Positions 45,364-58,342 are shown, counted from the stretch's first letter. The stretch: DNA of 64,000 nt from Babylonia areolata (GCF_041734735.1 NC_134900.1:39147954-39211953), one strand, 5' to 3'. Numbers and translations are program-made. Notes: a model not told the origin generated them from the letters alone.

Positions 45364-47708
45364 AAAATGACTTCCCTTCACTTCAGAATGAACCCCATGA
45401 CTGTGGTCAGATAAAGTGACTTCCCTTCACTTCAGAATGAACCCCATGACTGGTCAGATAAAATGACTTCCCTTCACTTCAGAATGAACCCCATGACTGT
45501 GGTCAGATAAAGTGACTTCCCTTCACTTCAGAATGAACTCCATGACTGGTCAGATAAAATGACTTCCCTTCACTTCAGAATGAACCCCATGACTGTGGTC
45601 AGATAAAGTGACTTCCCTTCACTTCAGAATGAACTCCATGACTGGTCAGATAAAATGACTTCCCTTCACTTCAGAATGAATCCCATGACTGTGGTCAGAT
45701 AAAATGACTTCCCTTCACTTCAGAATGAATCCCATGACTGTGGTCAGATAAAATGACTTCACTTCAGAATGAACTCCATGACTGGTCAGATAAAATGACT
45801 TCCCTACACTTCAGAATGAACTCCATGACTGTGGTCAGATAAAATGACTTCCCTTCACTTCAGAATGAACCCCATGACTGGTCAGATAAAATGACTTCCC
45901 TTCACTTCAGAATGAATCCCATGACTGTGGTCAGATAAAATGACTGCCCTTCACTTCAGAATGAATCCCATGACTGTGGTCAGATAAAATGACTTCCCTT
46001 CACTTCAGAATGAATCCCATGACTGTGGTCAGATAAAATGACTTCCCTTCACTTCAGAATGAACTCCATGACTGGTCAGATAAAATGACTTCCCTACACT
46101 TCAGAATGAACTCCATGACTGTGGTCAGATAAAATGACTTCCCTTCACTTCAGAATGAACCCCATGACTGGTCAGATAAAATGACTTCCCTTCACTTCAG
46201 AATGAATCCCATGACTGTGGTCAGATAAAATGACTTCCCTTCACTTCAGAATGAACTCCATGACTGGTCAGATAAAATGACTTCCCTACACTTCAGAATG
46301 AACTCCATGACTGTGGTCAGATAAAATGACTTCCCTTCACTTCAGAATGAACCCCATGACTGGTCAGATAAAATGACTTCCCTTCACTTCAGAATGAATC
46401 CCATGACTGTGGTCAGATAAAATGACTGCCCTTCACTTCAGAATGAATCCCATGACTGTGGTCAGATAAAATGACTTCCCTTCACTTCAGAATGAATCCC
46501 ATGACTGTGGTCAGATAAAATGACTTCCCTTCACTTCAGAATGAACTCCATGACTGGTCAGATAAAATGACTTCCCTACACTTCAGAATGAACTCCATGA
46601 CTGTGGTCAGATAAAATGACTTCCCTTCACTTCAGAATGAACCCCATGACTGGTCAGATAAAATGACTTCCCTTCACTTCAGAATGAATCCCATGACTGT
46701 GGTCAGATAAAATGACTTCCCTTCACTTCAGAATGAACCCCATGACTGGTCAGATAAAATGACTTCCCTTCACTTCAGAATGAACCCCATGACTGGTCAG
46801 ATAAAATGACTTCCCTTCACTTCAGAATGAACTCCATGACTGGTCAGATAAAATGACTTCCCTTCACTTCAGAATGAACCCCATGACTGTGGTCAGATAA
46901 AATGACTTCCCTTCACTTCAGAATGAACTCCATGACTGGTCAGATAAAATGACTTCCCTTCACTTCAGAATGAACCCCATGACTGTGGTCAGATAAAATG
47001 ACTTCCCTTCACTTCAGAATGAACCCCATGACTGTGGTCAGATAAAATGACTTCCCTTCACTTCAGAATGAACCCCATGACTGGTCAGATAAAATGACTG
47101 CCCTTCACTTCAGAATGAACCCCATGACTGGTCAGATAAAATGACTTCCCTGCACTTCAGAATGAACTCCATGACTGGTCAGATAAAATGACTTCCCTTC
47201 ACTTCAGAATGAACCCCATGACTGGTCAGATAAAATGACTTCCCTTCACTTCAGAATGAACTCCATGACTGGTCAGATAAAATGACTTCCCTTCACTTCA
47301 GAATGAACCCCATGACTGGTCAGATAAAATGACTGCCCTTCACTTCAGAATGAACCCCATGACTGGTCAGATAAAATGACTTCCCTGCACTTCAGAATGA
47401 ACCCCATGACTGTGGTCAGATAAAATGACTTCCCTTCACTTCAGAATGAACCCCATGACTGGTCAGATAAAATGACTTCCCTTCACTTCAGAATGAACCC
47501 CATGACTGGTCAGATAAAATGACTTCCCTTCACTTCAGAATGAACCCCATGACTGGTCAGATAAAATGACTTCCCTTCACTTCAGAATGAACCCCATGAC
47601 TGGTCAGATAAAATGACTTCCCTTCACTTCAGAATGAACTCCATGACTGTGGTCAGATAAAATGACTTCCCTGCACTTCAGAATGAACCCCATGACTGTG
47701 GTCAGATG
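45364..47708. repeat. 46/49-bp minisatellite with higher-order structure, about 49 copies
   Basis: The unit contains AAAATGACTTCCCTTCACTT, CAGAATGAACCCCATGACTG and either GTCAGAT or TGGTCAGAT. Marker variant CCCTACAC occurs at about 45803, 46093, 46285 and 46575. Spacings of 290, 192 and 290 bp reveal a higher-order unit of about 482 bp, confirmed by ACTGCCC at about 45941 and 46424. The right third is a more homogeneous mixture. Confidence 0.96.
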
Positions 47709-47756
47709 AGATCAGTGTGGCATGAGTTAGGAGTGTTAATATGTACACCTTGTGAA

Positions 47757-48706
47757 CTTTTCATCAGTCGTCAACTAAAGTAATGCAGTCTCAATAAGAA
47801 GAGGTCTTCATAAGTTGAATAACTTTTCATCATTCATCAGTCGTCAACTAAAGTGATGCAGTCCCAATAAGAACAGGTCTTCATAAATTGAATAACTTTT
47901 CATCAGTCATCAACTAAAGTGATGCAGTCTCAATAAGAAGAGGTCTTCATAAATTGAATAACTTTTCATCAGTCATCAACTGAAGTAATGCAGTCCCAAT
48001 AAGAAGAGGTCTTCATAAATTGAATAACTTTTCATCAGTCGTCAACTAAAGTGATGCAGTCCCAATAAGAAGAGGTCTTCATAAATTGAATAACTTTTCA
48101 TCAGTCATCAACTAAAGTGATGCAGTCTCAATAAGAAGAGTTCTTCATAAATTGAATAACTTTTCATCAGTCATCAACTGAAGTAATGCAGTCCCAATAA
48201 GAAGAGGTCTTCATAAATTGAATAACTTTTCATCAGTCATCAACTGAAGTAATGCAGTCCCAATAAGAAGAGGTCTTCATAAATTGAATAACTTTTCATC
48301 AGTCATCAACTAAAGTGATGCAGTCTCAATAAGAAGAGGTCTTCATAAATTGAATAACTTTTCATCAGTCATCAACTGAAGTGATGCAGTCTCAATAAGA
48401 AGAGGTCTTCATAAATTGAATAACTTTTCATCAGTCATCAGTCATCAACTGAAGTAATGCAGTCCCAATAAGAAGAGGTCTTCATAAATTGAATAACTTT
48501 TCATCATTCATCAGTCATCAACTGAAGTGATGCAGTCTCAATAAGAAGAGGTCTTCATAAATTGAATAACTTTTCATCAGTCATCAGTCATCAACTGAAG
48601 TAATGCAGTCCCAATAAGAAGAGGTCTTCATAAATTGAATAACTTTTCATCAGTCATCAACTAAAGTGATGCAGTCCCAATAAGAAGAGGTCTTCATAAA
48701 TTGAAG
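47757..48706. repeat. 66-bp minisatellite, about 14 copies
   Basis: The unit contains CTTTTCATCAGTCATCAACT, AAAGTGATGCAGTCTCAATA and AGAAGAGGTCTTCATAAATT. Some copies have an extra CATCAGT or CATTCATCAGT insertion. It follows the previous array after only about 50 bp. Confidence 0.95.
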
Positions 48707-49004
48707 AATGATGACTGCCATCTTTACCTATATCAGTTTTCATTCAGTCTTATCTCAGTGAGTTGACACCCCTTCACTGATGAGTGTACTGATCAGTAGC
48801 CATGAAAGGGTTAAAAACTGGTTTCCCATTATGTTTACAAGTATGAATTGGCACAAAGTCTTTCACAGCCAAAATGGACTACCAGACTAGTTGATGTGTA
48901 CATATACTTATTCATTTTACTTATCTTCATTTCAAAGAAAAATTAATCAGTCATTCAAGTGAGAGAGAGAGAGAGAGACACATACTCCAATCATTTAATT
49001 GTTA

Positions 49005-49056
<52 letters not shown>

Positions 49057-49251
49057 CACACATGCTCGCACGTGCGCACAGTGTTATGTAATCATTCATT
49101 CATTGGTGTATATATAAGTGTGTGTGTGTGTATGTGTGTGTGTGTGTGTTAATCAAAACCTGTTTTTGACCCTTTACAAAAGAATTATTGTTTTTAGCCA
49201 TGTGTTAATTACCACAAAATGAATGACTAAATATTTTTTAACCCCCCAGTT

Positions 49252-49254
<3 letters not shown>
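48707..49254. other. Intronic spacer with microsatellites
   Basis: Unique AT-rich sequence, (GA)n at 48961-48978, (CA)n at 49009-49053 and (TG)n at 49119-49149. Confidence 0.55.
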
Positions 49255-49632
<378 letters not shown>

Positions 49633-49904
49633 ATGCTATCCACACATAGTGGTGTGGTGTAATTTGCTGTGTGCTGATTGTTGTGTCAGACAGTCAGGGG
49701 ATGTGGTTGGGGTCCCCATGGAGGGGGACTGGCTCATGTCGGTGCCTCTAATGGCCGTTCAGACGGTCAGACGGTCACTTGTTGCCTGTTTGTGACCAGG
49801 AGCTTTTGGCTCTCTTACCACATTTTGACTCACTCGGGTCGATTGGTGTTTTTTTCCAGGAAAACAGCTGTCGCTGCAAAGAACATTGTCTATACATACA
49901 TTTG

Positions 49905-49965
49905 GAGTGGAGTGGTGGCCTAGTGGTAATGCATCAGACAAGGAAGTGAACGAATGTGTATGCTC
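49905..49965 (+). mobile_element. SINE family B head fragment beside an array
   Basis: GGAGTGGTGGCCTAGTGGTA contains a perfect box A (TGGCCTAGTGG) and aligns with the head of the SINE at 34215-34673. After about 55 bp the sequence passes into the 26-bp array, at a point where box B would be expected. Confidence 0.7.
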
Positions 49966-51419
49966 AGGATGGTATCACACCAGTATTGTTCAGGATGGTA
50001 TCACACCAGTATCACACCAGTATTGTTCAGGATGGTATCACACCAGTATCACACCAGTATTGCTCAGGATGGTATCACACCAGTATTGCTCAGGATGGTA
50101 TCACTGTTCAGGATGGTATCACACCAGTATTGTTCAGGATGGTATCACACCAGTATTGTTCAGGATGGTATCACACCAGTATTGCTCAGGATGGTATCAC
50201 ACCAGTATTGTTTAGGATGGTATCACACCAGTATTGCTCAGGATGGTATCACACCAGTATTGCTCAGGATGGTATCACACCAGTATCACACCAGTATTGT
50301 TCAGGATGGTATCACACCAGTATTGTTCAAGATGGTATCACACCAGTATTGTTCAAGATGGTATCACACCAGTATCACACCAGTATTGTTCAGGATGGTA
50401 TCACACCAGTATTGCTCAGGATGGTATCACACCAGTATTGCTCAGGATGGTATCACACCAGTATTGTTCAGGATGGTATCACACCAGTATTGCTCAGGAT
50501 GGTATCACACCAGTATTGTTCAAGATGGTATCACACCAGTATCACACCAGTATTGTTCAGGATGGTATCACACCAGTATTGCTCAGGATGGTATCACACC
50601 AGTATTGTTCAAGATGGTATCACACCAGTATCACACCAGTATTGTTCAGGATGGTATCACACCAGTATCACACCAGTATTGTTCAGGATGGTATCACACC
50701 AGTATTGCTCAGGATGGTATCACACCAGTATCACACCAGTATTGTTCAGGATGGTATCACACCAGTATTGTTCAAGATGGTATCACACCAGTATCACACC
50801 AGTATTGCTCAGGATGGTATCACACCAGTATCACACCAGTATTGCTCAGGATGGTATCACACCAGTATTGTTCAGGATGGTATCACACCATTATTGCCCA
50901 GGATGGTATCACACCAGTATTGTTCAGGATGGTATCACACCAGTATTGTTCAGGATGGTATCACACCAGTATTGCTCAGGATGGTATCACACCAGTACTG
51001 TTCAGGATGGTATCACACCAGTATTGTTCAGGATGGTATCACACCAGTATTGCTCAGGATGGTATCACACCAGTATTGCTCAGGATGGTATCACACCAGT
51101 ATCACACCAGTATTGTTCAGGATGGTATCACACCAGTATTGTTCAGGATGGTATCACACCAGTATTGTTCAGGATGGTATCACACCAGTATTGCTCAGGA
51201 TGGTATCACACCAGTACTGTTCAGGATGGTATCACACCAGTATTGTTCAGGATGGTATCACACCAGTATTGCTCAGGATGGTATCACACCAGTATCACAC
51301 CAGTATTGCTCAGGATGGTATCACACCAGTATCACACCAGTATTGCTCAGGATGGTATCACACCAGTATTGTTCAGGATGGTATCACACCAGTATTGTTC
51401 AGGATGGTATCACACCAGT
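49966..51419. repeat. 26-bp minisatellite with 11-bp sub-duplication, about 50 copies
   Basis: The unit contains GGATGGTATCACACCAGTAT and TGTTCA (or TGCTCA). In about a dozen copies the 11 bp TCACACCAGTA are doubled, giving 37-bp units. + strand frames stay open for over 400 codons in all three frames because the repeat lacks stops. Confidence 0.96.
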
Positions 51420-52088
51420 ACAACACAGTACAACACAGTACCCTTGTGTGACTGACAGCACTGCACTGCACTACAACACAACACAGTACAACACAGTACA
51501 ACACAGTATAATACAGTATAATACAGTATAACACAATATAATACAGTACCTTGTGTGACTGACAGCACTGCACTGCACTACAACACAACACAGTATAATA
51601 CAGTACAACACAGTACAACACAGTACCCTTGTCTGACTGACAGCACTGCACTGCACTACAGCACAACACAGTACAACACAGTATAATACAGTACAACACA
51701 GTACAACACAATATAATACAGTACCTTGTGTGACTGACAGCACTGCACTGCACTACAACACAACACAGTATAATACAGTATAACACAGTACAACACAATA
51801 TAATACAGTACCTTGTGTGACTAACAGCACTGCACTGCACTACAACACAACACAGTATAATACAGTATAACACAGTACAACACAATATAATACAGTACCT
51901 TGTGTGACTGACAGCACTGCACTGCACTACAACACAACACAGTATAATACAGTATAACACAGTATAACACAATATAATACAGTACCTTGTGTGACTAACA
52001 GCACTGCACTGCACTACAACACAACACAGTATAATACAGTATAACACAGTATAACACAATATAATACAGTACCTTGTGTGACTGACAG
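51418..52088. repeat. About 85-bp tandem repeat with nested 10-bp units, 7 copies
   Basis: Each unit has TTGTGTGACTGACAGCACTG, CACTGCACTACAACACAACA and several 10-mers of ACAGTATAAT or ACAGTACAAC type. The 10-mers vary in number between units. It follows directly on the 26-bp array and may derive from its CCAGTA end. Confidence 0.94.
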
Positions 52089-52315
52089 CTGCTTGCAAAA
52101 AAGACAAAAAAGAAAAAACGACAAAACAGGAACAACAGCTGTTGCTGCAAGGGACATTGGCATTGAGTACAATTTGTGTTTACATGTATGGAGGGAGGGT
52201 GGAAATGGCTCTGATAATATAGATATATTGATCTATCTATCTATGTTTTTGTTGTTGTTTTGTCCTTTTCTTTCTTTTGTGTGGAATGATTGATTTGAGT
52301 AGATTATATTTTTCA
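52089..52315. other. Spacer carrying a copy of the left flank
   Basis: At 52126-52161 the sequence AGGAACAACAGCTGTTGCTG and following bases resemble 49857-49892 (AGGAAAACAGCTGTCGCTGC). The two array blocks are thus bracketed by imperfect direct repeats. Confidence 0.6.
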
Positions 52316-54112
52316 GATCTCCATTGATGATGACACAACAGTTGTGTTTTTCACTGCATTGGAGCAGTCTCCACTGATGATGACACAACAGTTGTGTTTT
52401 TCACAGCATTGGAGCAGTCTCCATTGATGATGACACAACAGTTGTGTTTTTCACTGCATTGGAGCAGTCTCCACTGATGATGACACAACAGTTGTGTTTT
52501 TCACTGCATTGGAGCAGTCTCCATTGATGATGACACAACAGTTGTGTTTTTCACAGCATTGGAGCAGTCTCCATTGATGATGTCACAACAGTTGTGTTTT
52601 TCACTGCATTGGAGCAGTCTCCATTGATGATGACACAACAGTTGTTGTGTTTTTCACAGCATTGGAGCAGTCTCCATTGATGATGTCACAACAGTTGTGT
52701 TTTTCACTGCATTGGAGCAGTCTCCATTGATGATGACACAACAGTTGTGTTTTTCACAGCATTGGAGCAGTCTCCACTGATGATGACACAACAGTTGTGT
52801 TTTTCACAGCATTGGAGCAGTCTCCACTGACCATGACACAACAGTTGTGTTTTTCACAGCATTGGAGCAGTCTCCACTGATGATGACACAACAGTTGTGT
52901 TTTTCACAGCATTGGAGCAGTCTCCATTGATGATGACACAACAGTTGTGTTTTTCACTGCATTGGAGCAGTCTCCACTGATGATGACACAACAGTTGTGT
53001 TTTTCACTGCATTGGAGCAGTCTCCATTGATGATGACACAACAGTTGTGTTTTTCACTGCATTGGAGCAGTCTCCATTGATGATGACACAACAGTTGTGT
53101 TTTTCACTGCATTGGAGCAGTCTCCATTGATGATGACACAACAGTTGTGTTTTTCACAGCATTGGAGCAGTCTCCATTGATGATGACACAACAGTTGTTG
53201 TGTTTTTCACAGCATTGGAGCAGTCTCCATTGATGATGACACAACAGTTGTTGTGTTTTTCACTGCATTGGAGCAGTCTCCATTGATGATGACACAACAG
53301 TTGTGTTTTTCACAGCATTGGAGCAGTCTCCATTGATGATGACACAACAGTTGTGTTTTTCACAGCATTGGAGCAGTCTCCACTGATGATGACACAACAG
53401 TTGTGTTTTTCACAGCATTGGAGCAGTCTCCATTGATGATGACACAACAGTTGTGTTTTTCACTGCATTGGAGCAGTCTCCACTGATCATGACGCAGCAG
53501 TTGCTGTGTTTTTCACAGCATTGGAGCAGTCTCCACTGATCATGACGCAGCAGTTGTGTTTTTCACAGCATTGGAGCAGTCTCCACTGACCATGACGCAG
53601 CAGTTGTGTTTTTCACAGCATTGGAGCAGTCTCCACTGACCATGACGCAGCAGTTGTGTTTTTCACAGCATTGGAGCAGTCTCCACTGATGATGACACAG
53701 CAGTTGTGTTTTTCACAGCATTGGAGCAGTCTCCACTGATGATGACACAACAGTTGTGTTTTTCACAGCATTGGAGCAGTCTCCACTGATCATGACGCAG
53801 CAGTTGCTGTGTTTTTCACAGCATTGGAGCAGTCTCCATTGATGATGACACAACAGTTGTGTTTTTCACAGCATTGGAGCAGTCTCCACTGACCATGACG
53901 CAGCAGTTGTGTTTTTCACAGCATTGGAGCAGTCTCCACTGACCATGACGCAGCAGTTGTGTTTTTCACTGCATTGGAGCAGTCTCCACTGACCATGACG
54001 CAGCAGTTGTGTTTTTCACAGCATTGGAGCAGTCTCCACTGACCATGACGCAGCAGTTGTGTTTTTCACAGCATTGGAGCAGTCTCCACTGACCATGACG
54101 CAGCAGTTGCTG
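52316..54112. repeat. 50-bp minisatellite, about 36 copies
   Basis: The unit contains GCATTGGAGCAGTCTCCATT, GATGATGACACAACAGTTGT and GTTTTTCACA. Every unit carries a 15-bp inverted repeat ACACAAC-A-GTTGTGT. From about 53480 copies switch to CATGACGCAGCAGTTG, which breaks the palindrome. A few copies have an extra GTT. Confidence 0.96.
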
Positions 54113-54591
54113 AAATTTGTGTCCCTCACCGAGAAGGGGAGAGAATGATGACTCGGCAGTGGCTGGCTTATTCAGGGCTGTGATTAAAGGTGACAGTGGA
54201 TTAGACGGCAGAGCAGGAAATGATACTGATTTTCTGCATGCTTGGTGGGCAGCAGGCTGCTGGCTGAATTGATTCTTCTGCCTGGCTGCTCCACTGGTGT
54301 GATGATTGATAACCTGTGTTATTCCCTCAAACTGTTAGCAGGGAGACTTTTCCCAGCACCACTGGACAGTCTGTCAGTGTGCAGGCCTGCAGTCTTGTGT
54401 CTTATCTTCTTGGCATGGGTTGTTGTGCGTGAGTGTGGGTGTTTGTTGAGAAGTGGGAAGTTAGAGGGTTGTAGGGAGGGTGGGGTTGGTGGTGGTGGAG
54501 AGTTCTGATCTCTTTCTCTCTGTTCCTCTAAGTTGTTTATGTGAGTATGAGAGAGAGAGAGAGAGTGAGAGAGAGAGAGTGTGTGTGTGAG

Positions 54592-54623
<32 letters not shown>

Positions 54624-54984
54624 TGTGTGTGTGTATGAAAGAGAGACATTGCAGCCATTGATTGGTTGTGATTATTCATTGATGTGCAGTGTATATGTGA
54701 GGGTACATGTACATGCATTCAAGCACCCACATGTGCATTTGTGTGTCAGACTGAAGATGATTGATAATATGAAGTCTTACCTTCAAAATAACATGACAAT
54801 AAACTTTGATAGTTGAGTTAATATGAACCTCACATAAGAAATCAGAATCATTGTTACGACGAGTGTATCCTTATTTCAGTGATTTTTGTTTTCCAGAACA
54901 AAAGCTAAAGCAAATCGTGGTTTGGGGAGAAATAAACCATGTCATGAAAAGTTAAACGAGGCATGACAAATATTTACTGACCAG
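54113..54984. other. Intronic spacer
   Basis: Unique sequence with a G-rich patch at 54450-54505 and interleaved (GA)n and (GT)n runs at 54547-54650. No coding or transposon signal was recognised. Confidence 0.45.
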
Positions 54985-55801
54985 TTGCAGCATACCACTA
55001 CCAGTGTCCGTTTCGAATCTCTTCAACAGACCAGGATTTTGACTCCCATCCTCCACCAGACCTTGACTGGTGGTCTGGGAACTAGTCATTTGGATGAGAT
55101 GACTGAGGTCCCGTGTGCAGCACACACTTTGCGCACACACATAAAAGAACCCACCGCAACAAAATGGTTGTCCCTGGCAAATTTGTGGGAAAATAAAAAT
55201 CCACTGTGAAAGTGAAAGAAATGCTGTTGCAGACAGGATGAAGAAGAAGAGATGGATGGTGTTGAACTGTGGTGATGAGCTGTTGCAGACAGGATAAAGA
55301 AGAAGAGATGGATGGTGTTGAACTGTGGTGATGAGCTGTTGCAGACAGGATGAAGAAGAAGAGATGGATGGTGTTGAACTGTGGTGATGAGCTGTTGCAG
55401 ACAGGATGAAGAAGAAGAGATGGATGGTGTTGAACTGTGGTGATGAGCTGTTGCAGACAGGATGAAGAAGAAGAGATGGATGGTGTTGAACTGTGGTGAT
55501 GAGCTGTTGCAGACAGGATAAAGAAGAAGAAATGGATGGTGTTGAACTGTGGTGATGAGCTGTTGCAGACAGGATAAAGAAGAAGAGATGGATGGTGTTG
55601 AACTGTGATGAGCTGTTGCAGACAGGATAAAGAAGAAGAAATGGATGGTGTTGAACTGTGGTGATGCTCTCCCTGGGCAGAGCAGCCTGAATTTCAGGCA
55701 GAGAAATTTATTGTGACAAAAAACAATACCAATACAATGCAGTGCAATGCAGTGCAATATATTTTTTCATGCAATACAATATGATACAATACAATACAGT
55801 A
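54985..55801 (+). mobile_element. SINE family B with internal minisatellite
   Basis: 54985-55222 holds the diverged box B (GTTTCGAATCTC), the CCAGACCTTGACTGGTGGTC hairpin, TGAGGTCCCGTGTGCAGCAC and ATAAAAGAACCCACCGCAAC. 55669-55706 resumes with TCTCCCTGGGCAGAGCAGCC and TGAATTTCAGGCAGAGAAAT. The tail is (AATAC)n-like to 55801. The middle is expanded into a 56-bp array. Confidence 0.87.
55223..55668. repeat. 56-bp minisatellite inside a SINE, 8 copies
   Basis: The unit contains GCTGTTGCAGACAGGATGAA, GAAGAAGAGATGGATGGTGT and TGAACTGTGGTGATGA; the period is 56 bp (55223, 55279). Copies differ by GATGAA/GATAAA and one 3-bp deletion. The last part (GGTGTTGAACTGTGGTGATG) aligns with the SINE segment GGCGCTGTAGTGTAGCGACG-type region. 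Confidence 0.93.
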
Positions 55802-56219
55802 ATTGGAATTCTGCCATCCCCTTTCAACCAGCAGCATAGCACTGGCCCTCTTGATCCAGCAAAGCAGTCAGCCTCTGTGACGTCTGTCTCTCTGTATTCT
55901 TACTGTGCAAGTCTTTGTCTCTGTCTGTCTCTGTCTGTTCCTGTCTGTCTGTCTGTCTCTGTCTTTCTCTGACTGCCCATCTCATCACTTTTCTTGCCGT
56001 CTATGCCCTCCTGCCTTCCTATGCCTTGTTAATGTTTCTGGTTGGATAGTGTTGTATCATCCTTGATGTGGAATTATTTGAGACCCCGGCTTTGACACAC
56101 AACTGACAGAATTGGAGGAATCTGGTGAACAGTTCTTCTGAACATTAATTGACCCATCATGATTCGTCACATCAGATCAGGCCATGATCATGATATAAAT
56201 TGTCCCTTTATTATAAGTG
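55802..56219. other. Intronic spacer
   Basis: Unique sequence with (CTGT)n-like runs at 55880-55975. No feature was recognised. Confidence 0.4.
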
Positions 56220-56380
56220 ACATCAAGGTCTGATATGAAATTGTCCCATTATGATAAGTCACATCAAGGTCTGAAATGACTTGTCCCATTATGTTGAATC
56301 ACATCAAGGCCTGACATAACTTGTCCCATTATGTTGAATCACATCAAGGCCTGACATAACTTGTCCCATTATGTTGAATC
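56220..56380. repeat. 40-bp tandem repeat, 4 copies
   Basis: The unit contains ACATCAAGGCCTGACATAAC and TTGTCCCATTATGTTGAATC. The last two copies are identical, and a diverged copy is visible at about 56168-56219. Confidence 0.9.
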
Positions 56381-56382
56381 AG

Positions 56383-58342
56383 AAGAGGAGAATGGGGGTG
56401 GGGGGGGGACAGGAGGGTGGAGGCAGTGGGTGGGGTGGGGAGTGGTGGAGAGGAGGAGGAAGAGGAGAATGGGGGGGGACAGGAGGGTGGAGGTAGTGGG
56501 TGGTGTGGGGAGTGGTGGAGAGGAGGAAGAAGAGGAGAAGGGGGGGGGGGCAGGAGGGTGGAGGCAGTGGGTGGTGTGGGGAGTGGTGGAGAGGAGAAAG
56601 AAGAGGAGAAGGGGGGGGGGGGGGGCAGGAGGGTGGAGGCAGTGGGTGGTGTAGGGAGTGGTGGAGAGGAGGAAGAAGAGGAGGGGGGGGGCAGGAGGGG
56701 GAGGCAGTGGGTGGTGTGGGGAGTGGTGGAGAGGAGGAGGAAGAGGAGAATGGGGGGAACAGGAGGGTGGAGGCAGTGGGTGGTGTGGGGAGTGGTGGAG
56801 AGGAGGAAGAAGAGGAGAATGGGGGGAACAGGAGGGTGGAGGCAGTGGGTGGGGTGGGGAGTGGTGGAGAGGAGGAAGAAGAGGAGAATGGGGGGAACAG
56901 GAGGGTGGAGGCAGTGGGTGGTGTGGGGAGTGGTGGAGAGGAGGAGGAAGAGGAGAATGGGGGGGAACAGGAGGGTGGAGGCAGTGGGTGGTGTGGGGAG
57001 TGGTGGAGAGGAGGAGGAAGAGGAGAATGGGGGGAAACAGGAGGGTGGAGGCAGTGGGTGGTGTGGGGAGTGGTGGAGAGGAGGAGGAGAGGAGAATGGG
57101 GGGAACAGGAGGGTGGAGGCAGTGGGTGGGTGGGGAGTGAGGAGAGGAGGAGAAGAGGAGAAGGGGGGGGAACAGGAGGGTGGAGGCAGTGGGTGGTGTG
57201 GGGAGTGGTGGAGAGGAGGAAGAGGAGGAGAATGGGGGGAACAGGAGGGTGGAGGTAGTGGGTGGTGTGGGGAGTGGTGGAGAGGAGGAGGAAGAGGAGA
57301 ATGGGGGGAACAGGAGGGTGGAGGCAGTGGGTGGTGTGGGGAGTGGTGGAGAGGAGGAGGAAGAGGAGAATGGGGGGAACAGGAGGGTGGAGGCAGTGGG
57401 TGGTGTGGGGAGTGGTGGAGAGGAGGATGAAGAGGAGAATGGGGGGAACAGGAGGGTGGAGGCAGTGGGTGGTGTGGGGAGTGGTGGAGAGGAGGAAGAA
57501 TGGGGGGAACAGGAGGGTGGAGGCAGTGGGTGGTGTGGGGAGTGGTGGAGAGGAGGAAGAATGGGGGGAACAGGAGGGTGGAGGCAGTGGGTGGTGTGGG
57601 GAGTGGTGGAGAGGAGGAAGAGGAGAATGGGGAAACAGGAGGGTGGAGGTAGTGGGTGGGGTGGGGAGTGGTGGAGAGGAGGAAGAAGAGGAGAATGGGG
57701 GGGAACAGGAGGGTGGAGGCAGTGAGTGGGGTGGGGAGTGGTGGAGAGGAGGAGGAAGAGGAGAATGGGGGGAACAGGAGGGTGGAGGCAGTGGGTGGGG
57801 TGGGGAGTGGTGGAGAGGAGGAGGAAGAGGAGAATGGGGGGAACAGGAGGGTGGAGGCAGTGGGTGGGGTGGGGAGTGGTGGAGAGGAGGAAGAGGAGAA
57901 TGGGGAAACAGGAGGGTGGAGGCAGTGGGTGGGGTGGGGAGTGGTGGAGAGGAGGAAGAAGAGGAGAATGGGGGGAACAGGAGGGTGGTGGCAGTGGGTG
58001 GGGTGGGGAGTGGTGGAGAGGAGGAAGAGGAGAATGGGGAAACAGGAGGGTGGAGGCAGTGGGTGGTGTGGGGAGTGGTGGAGAGGAGGAAGAGGAGAAT
58101 GGGGAAACAGGAGGGTGGAGGCAGTGGGTGGGGTGGGGAGTGGTGGAGAGGAGGAAGAAGAGGAGAATGGGGGGAACAGGAGGGTGGTGGCAGTGGGTGG
58201 GGTGGGGAGTGGTGGAGAGGAGGAAGAGGAGAATGGGGGAACAGGAGGGTGGAGGCAGTGGGTGGTGTGGGGAGTGTTGGAGAGGAGGAGGAAGAGGAGA
58301 ATGGGGGGAACAGGAGGGTGGAGGCAGTGGGTGGGGTGGGGA
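56383..58342. repeat. 69-bp G/A-rich minisatellite, about 29 copies
   Basis: The unit contains AACAGGAGGGTGGAGGCAGT, GGGTGGTGTGGGGAGTGGTG and GAGAGGAGGAGGAAGAGGAG plus AATGGGG. The + strand is almost pure purine with T; G runs of 4-14 vary between copies. One minus-strand frame stays open for 680 codons (proline, serine and threonine rich) because most units are 69 bp, a multiple of three. Confidence 0.96.

Noticed and set aside
49954-51531. Three overlapping plus-strand frames of 400-525 codons
   Set aside because: Periodicity artefact of the 26-bp array; the same short peptide repeats in all frames.
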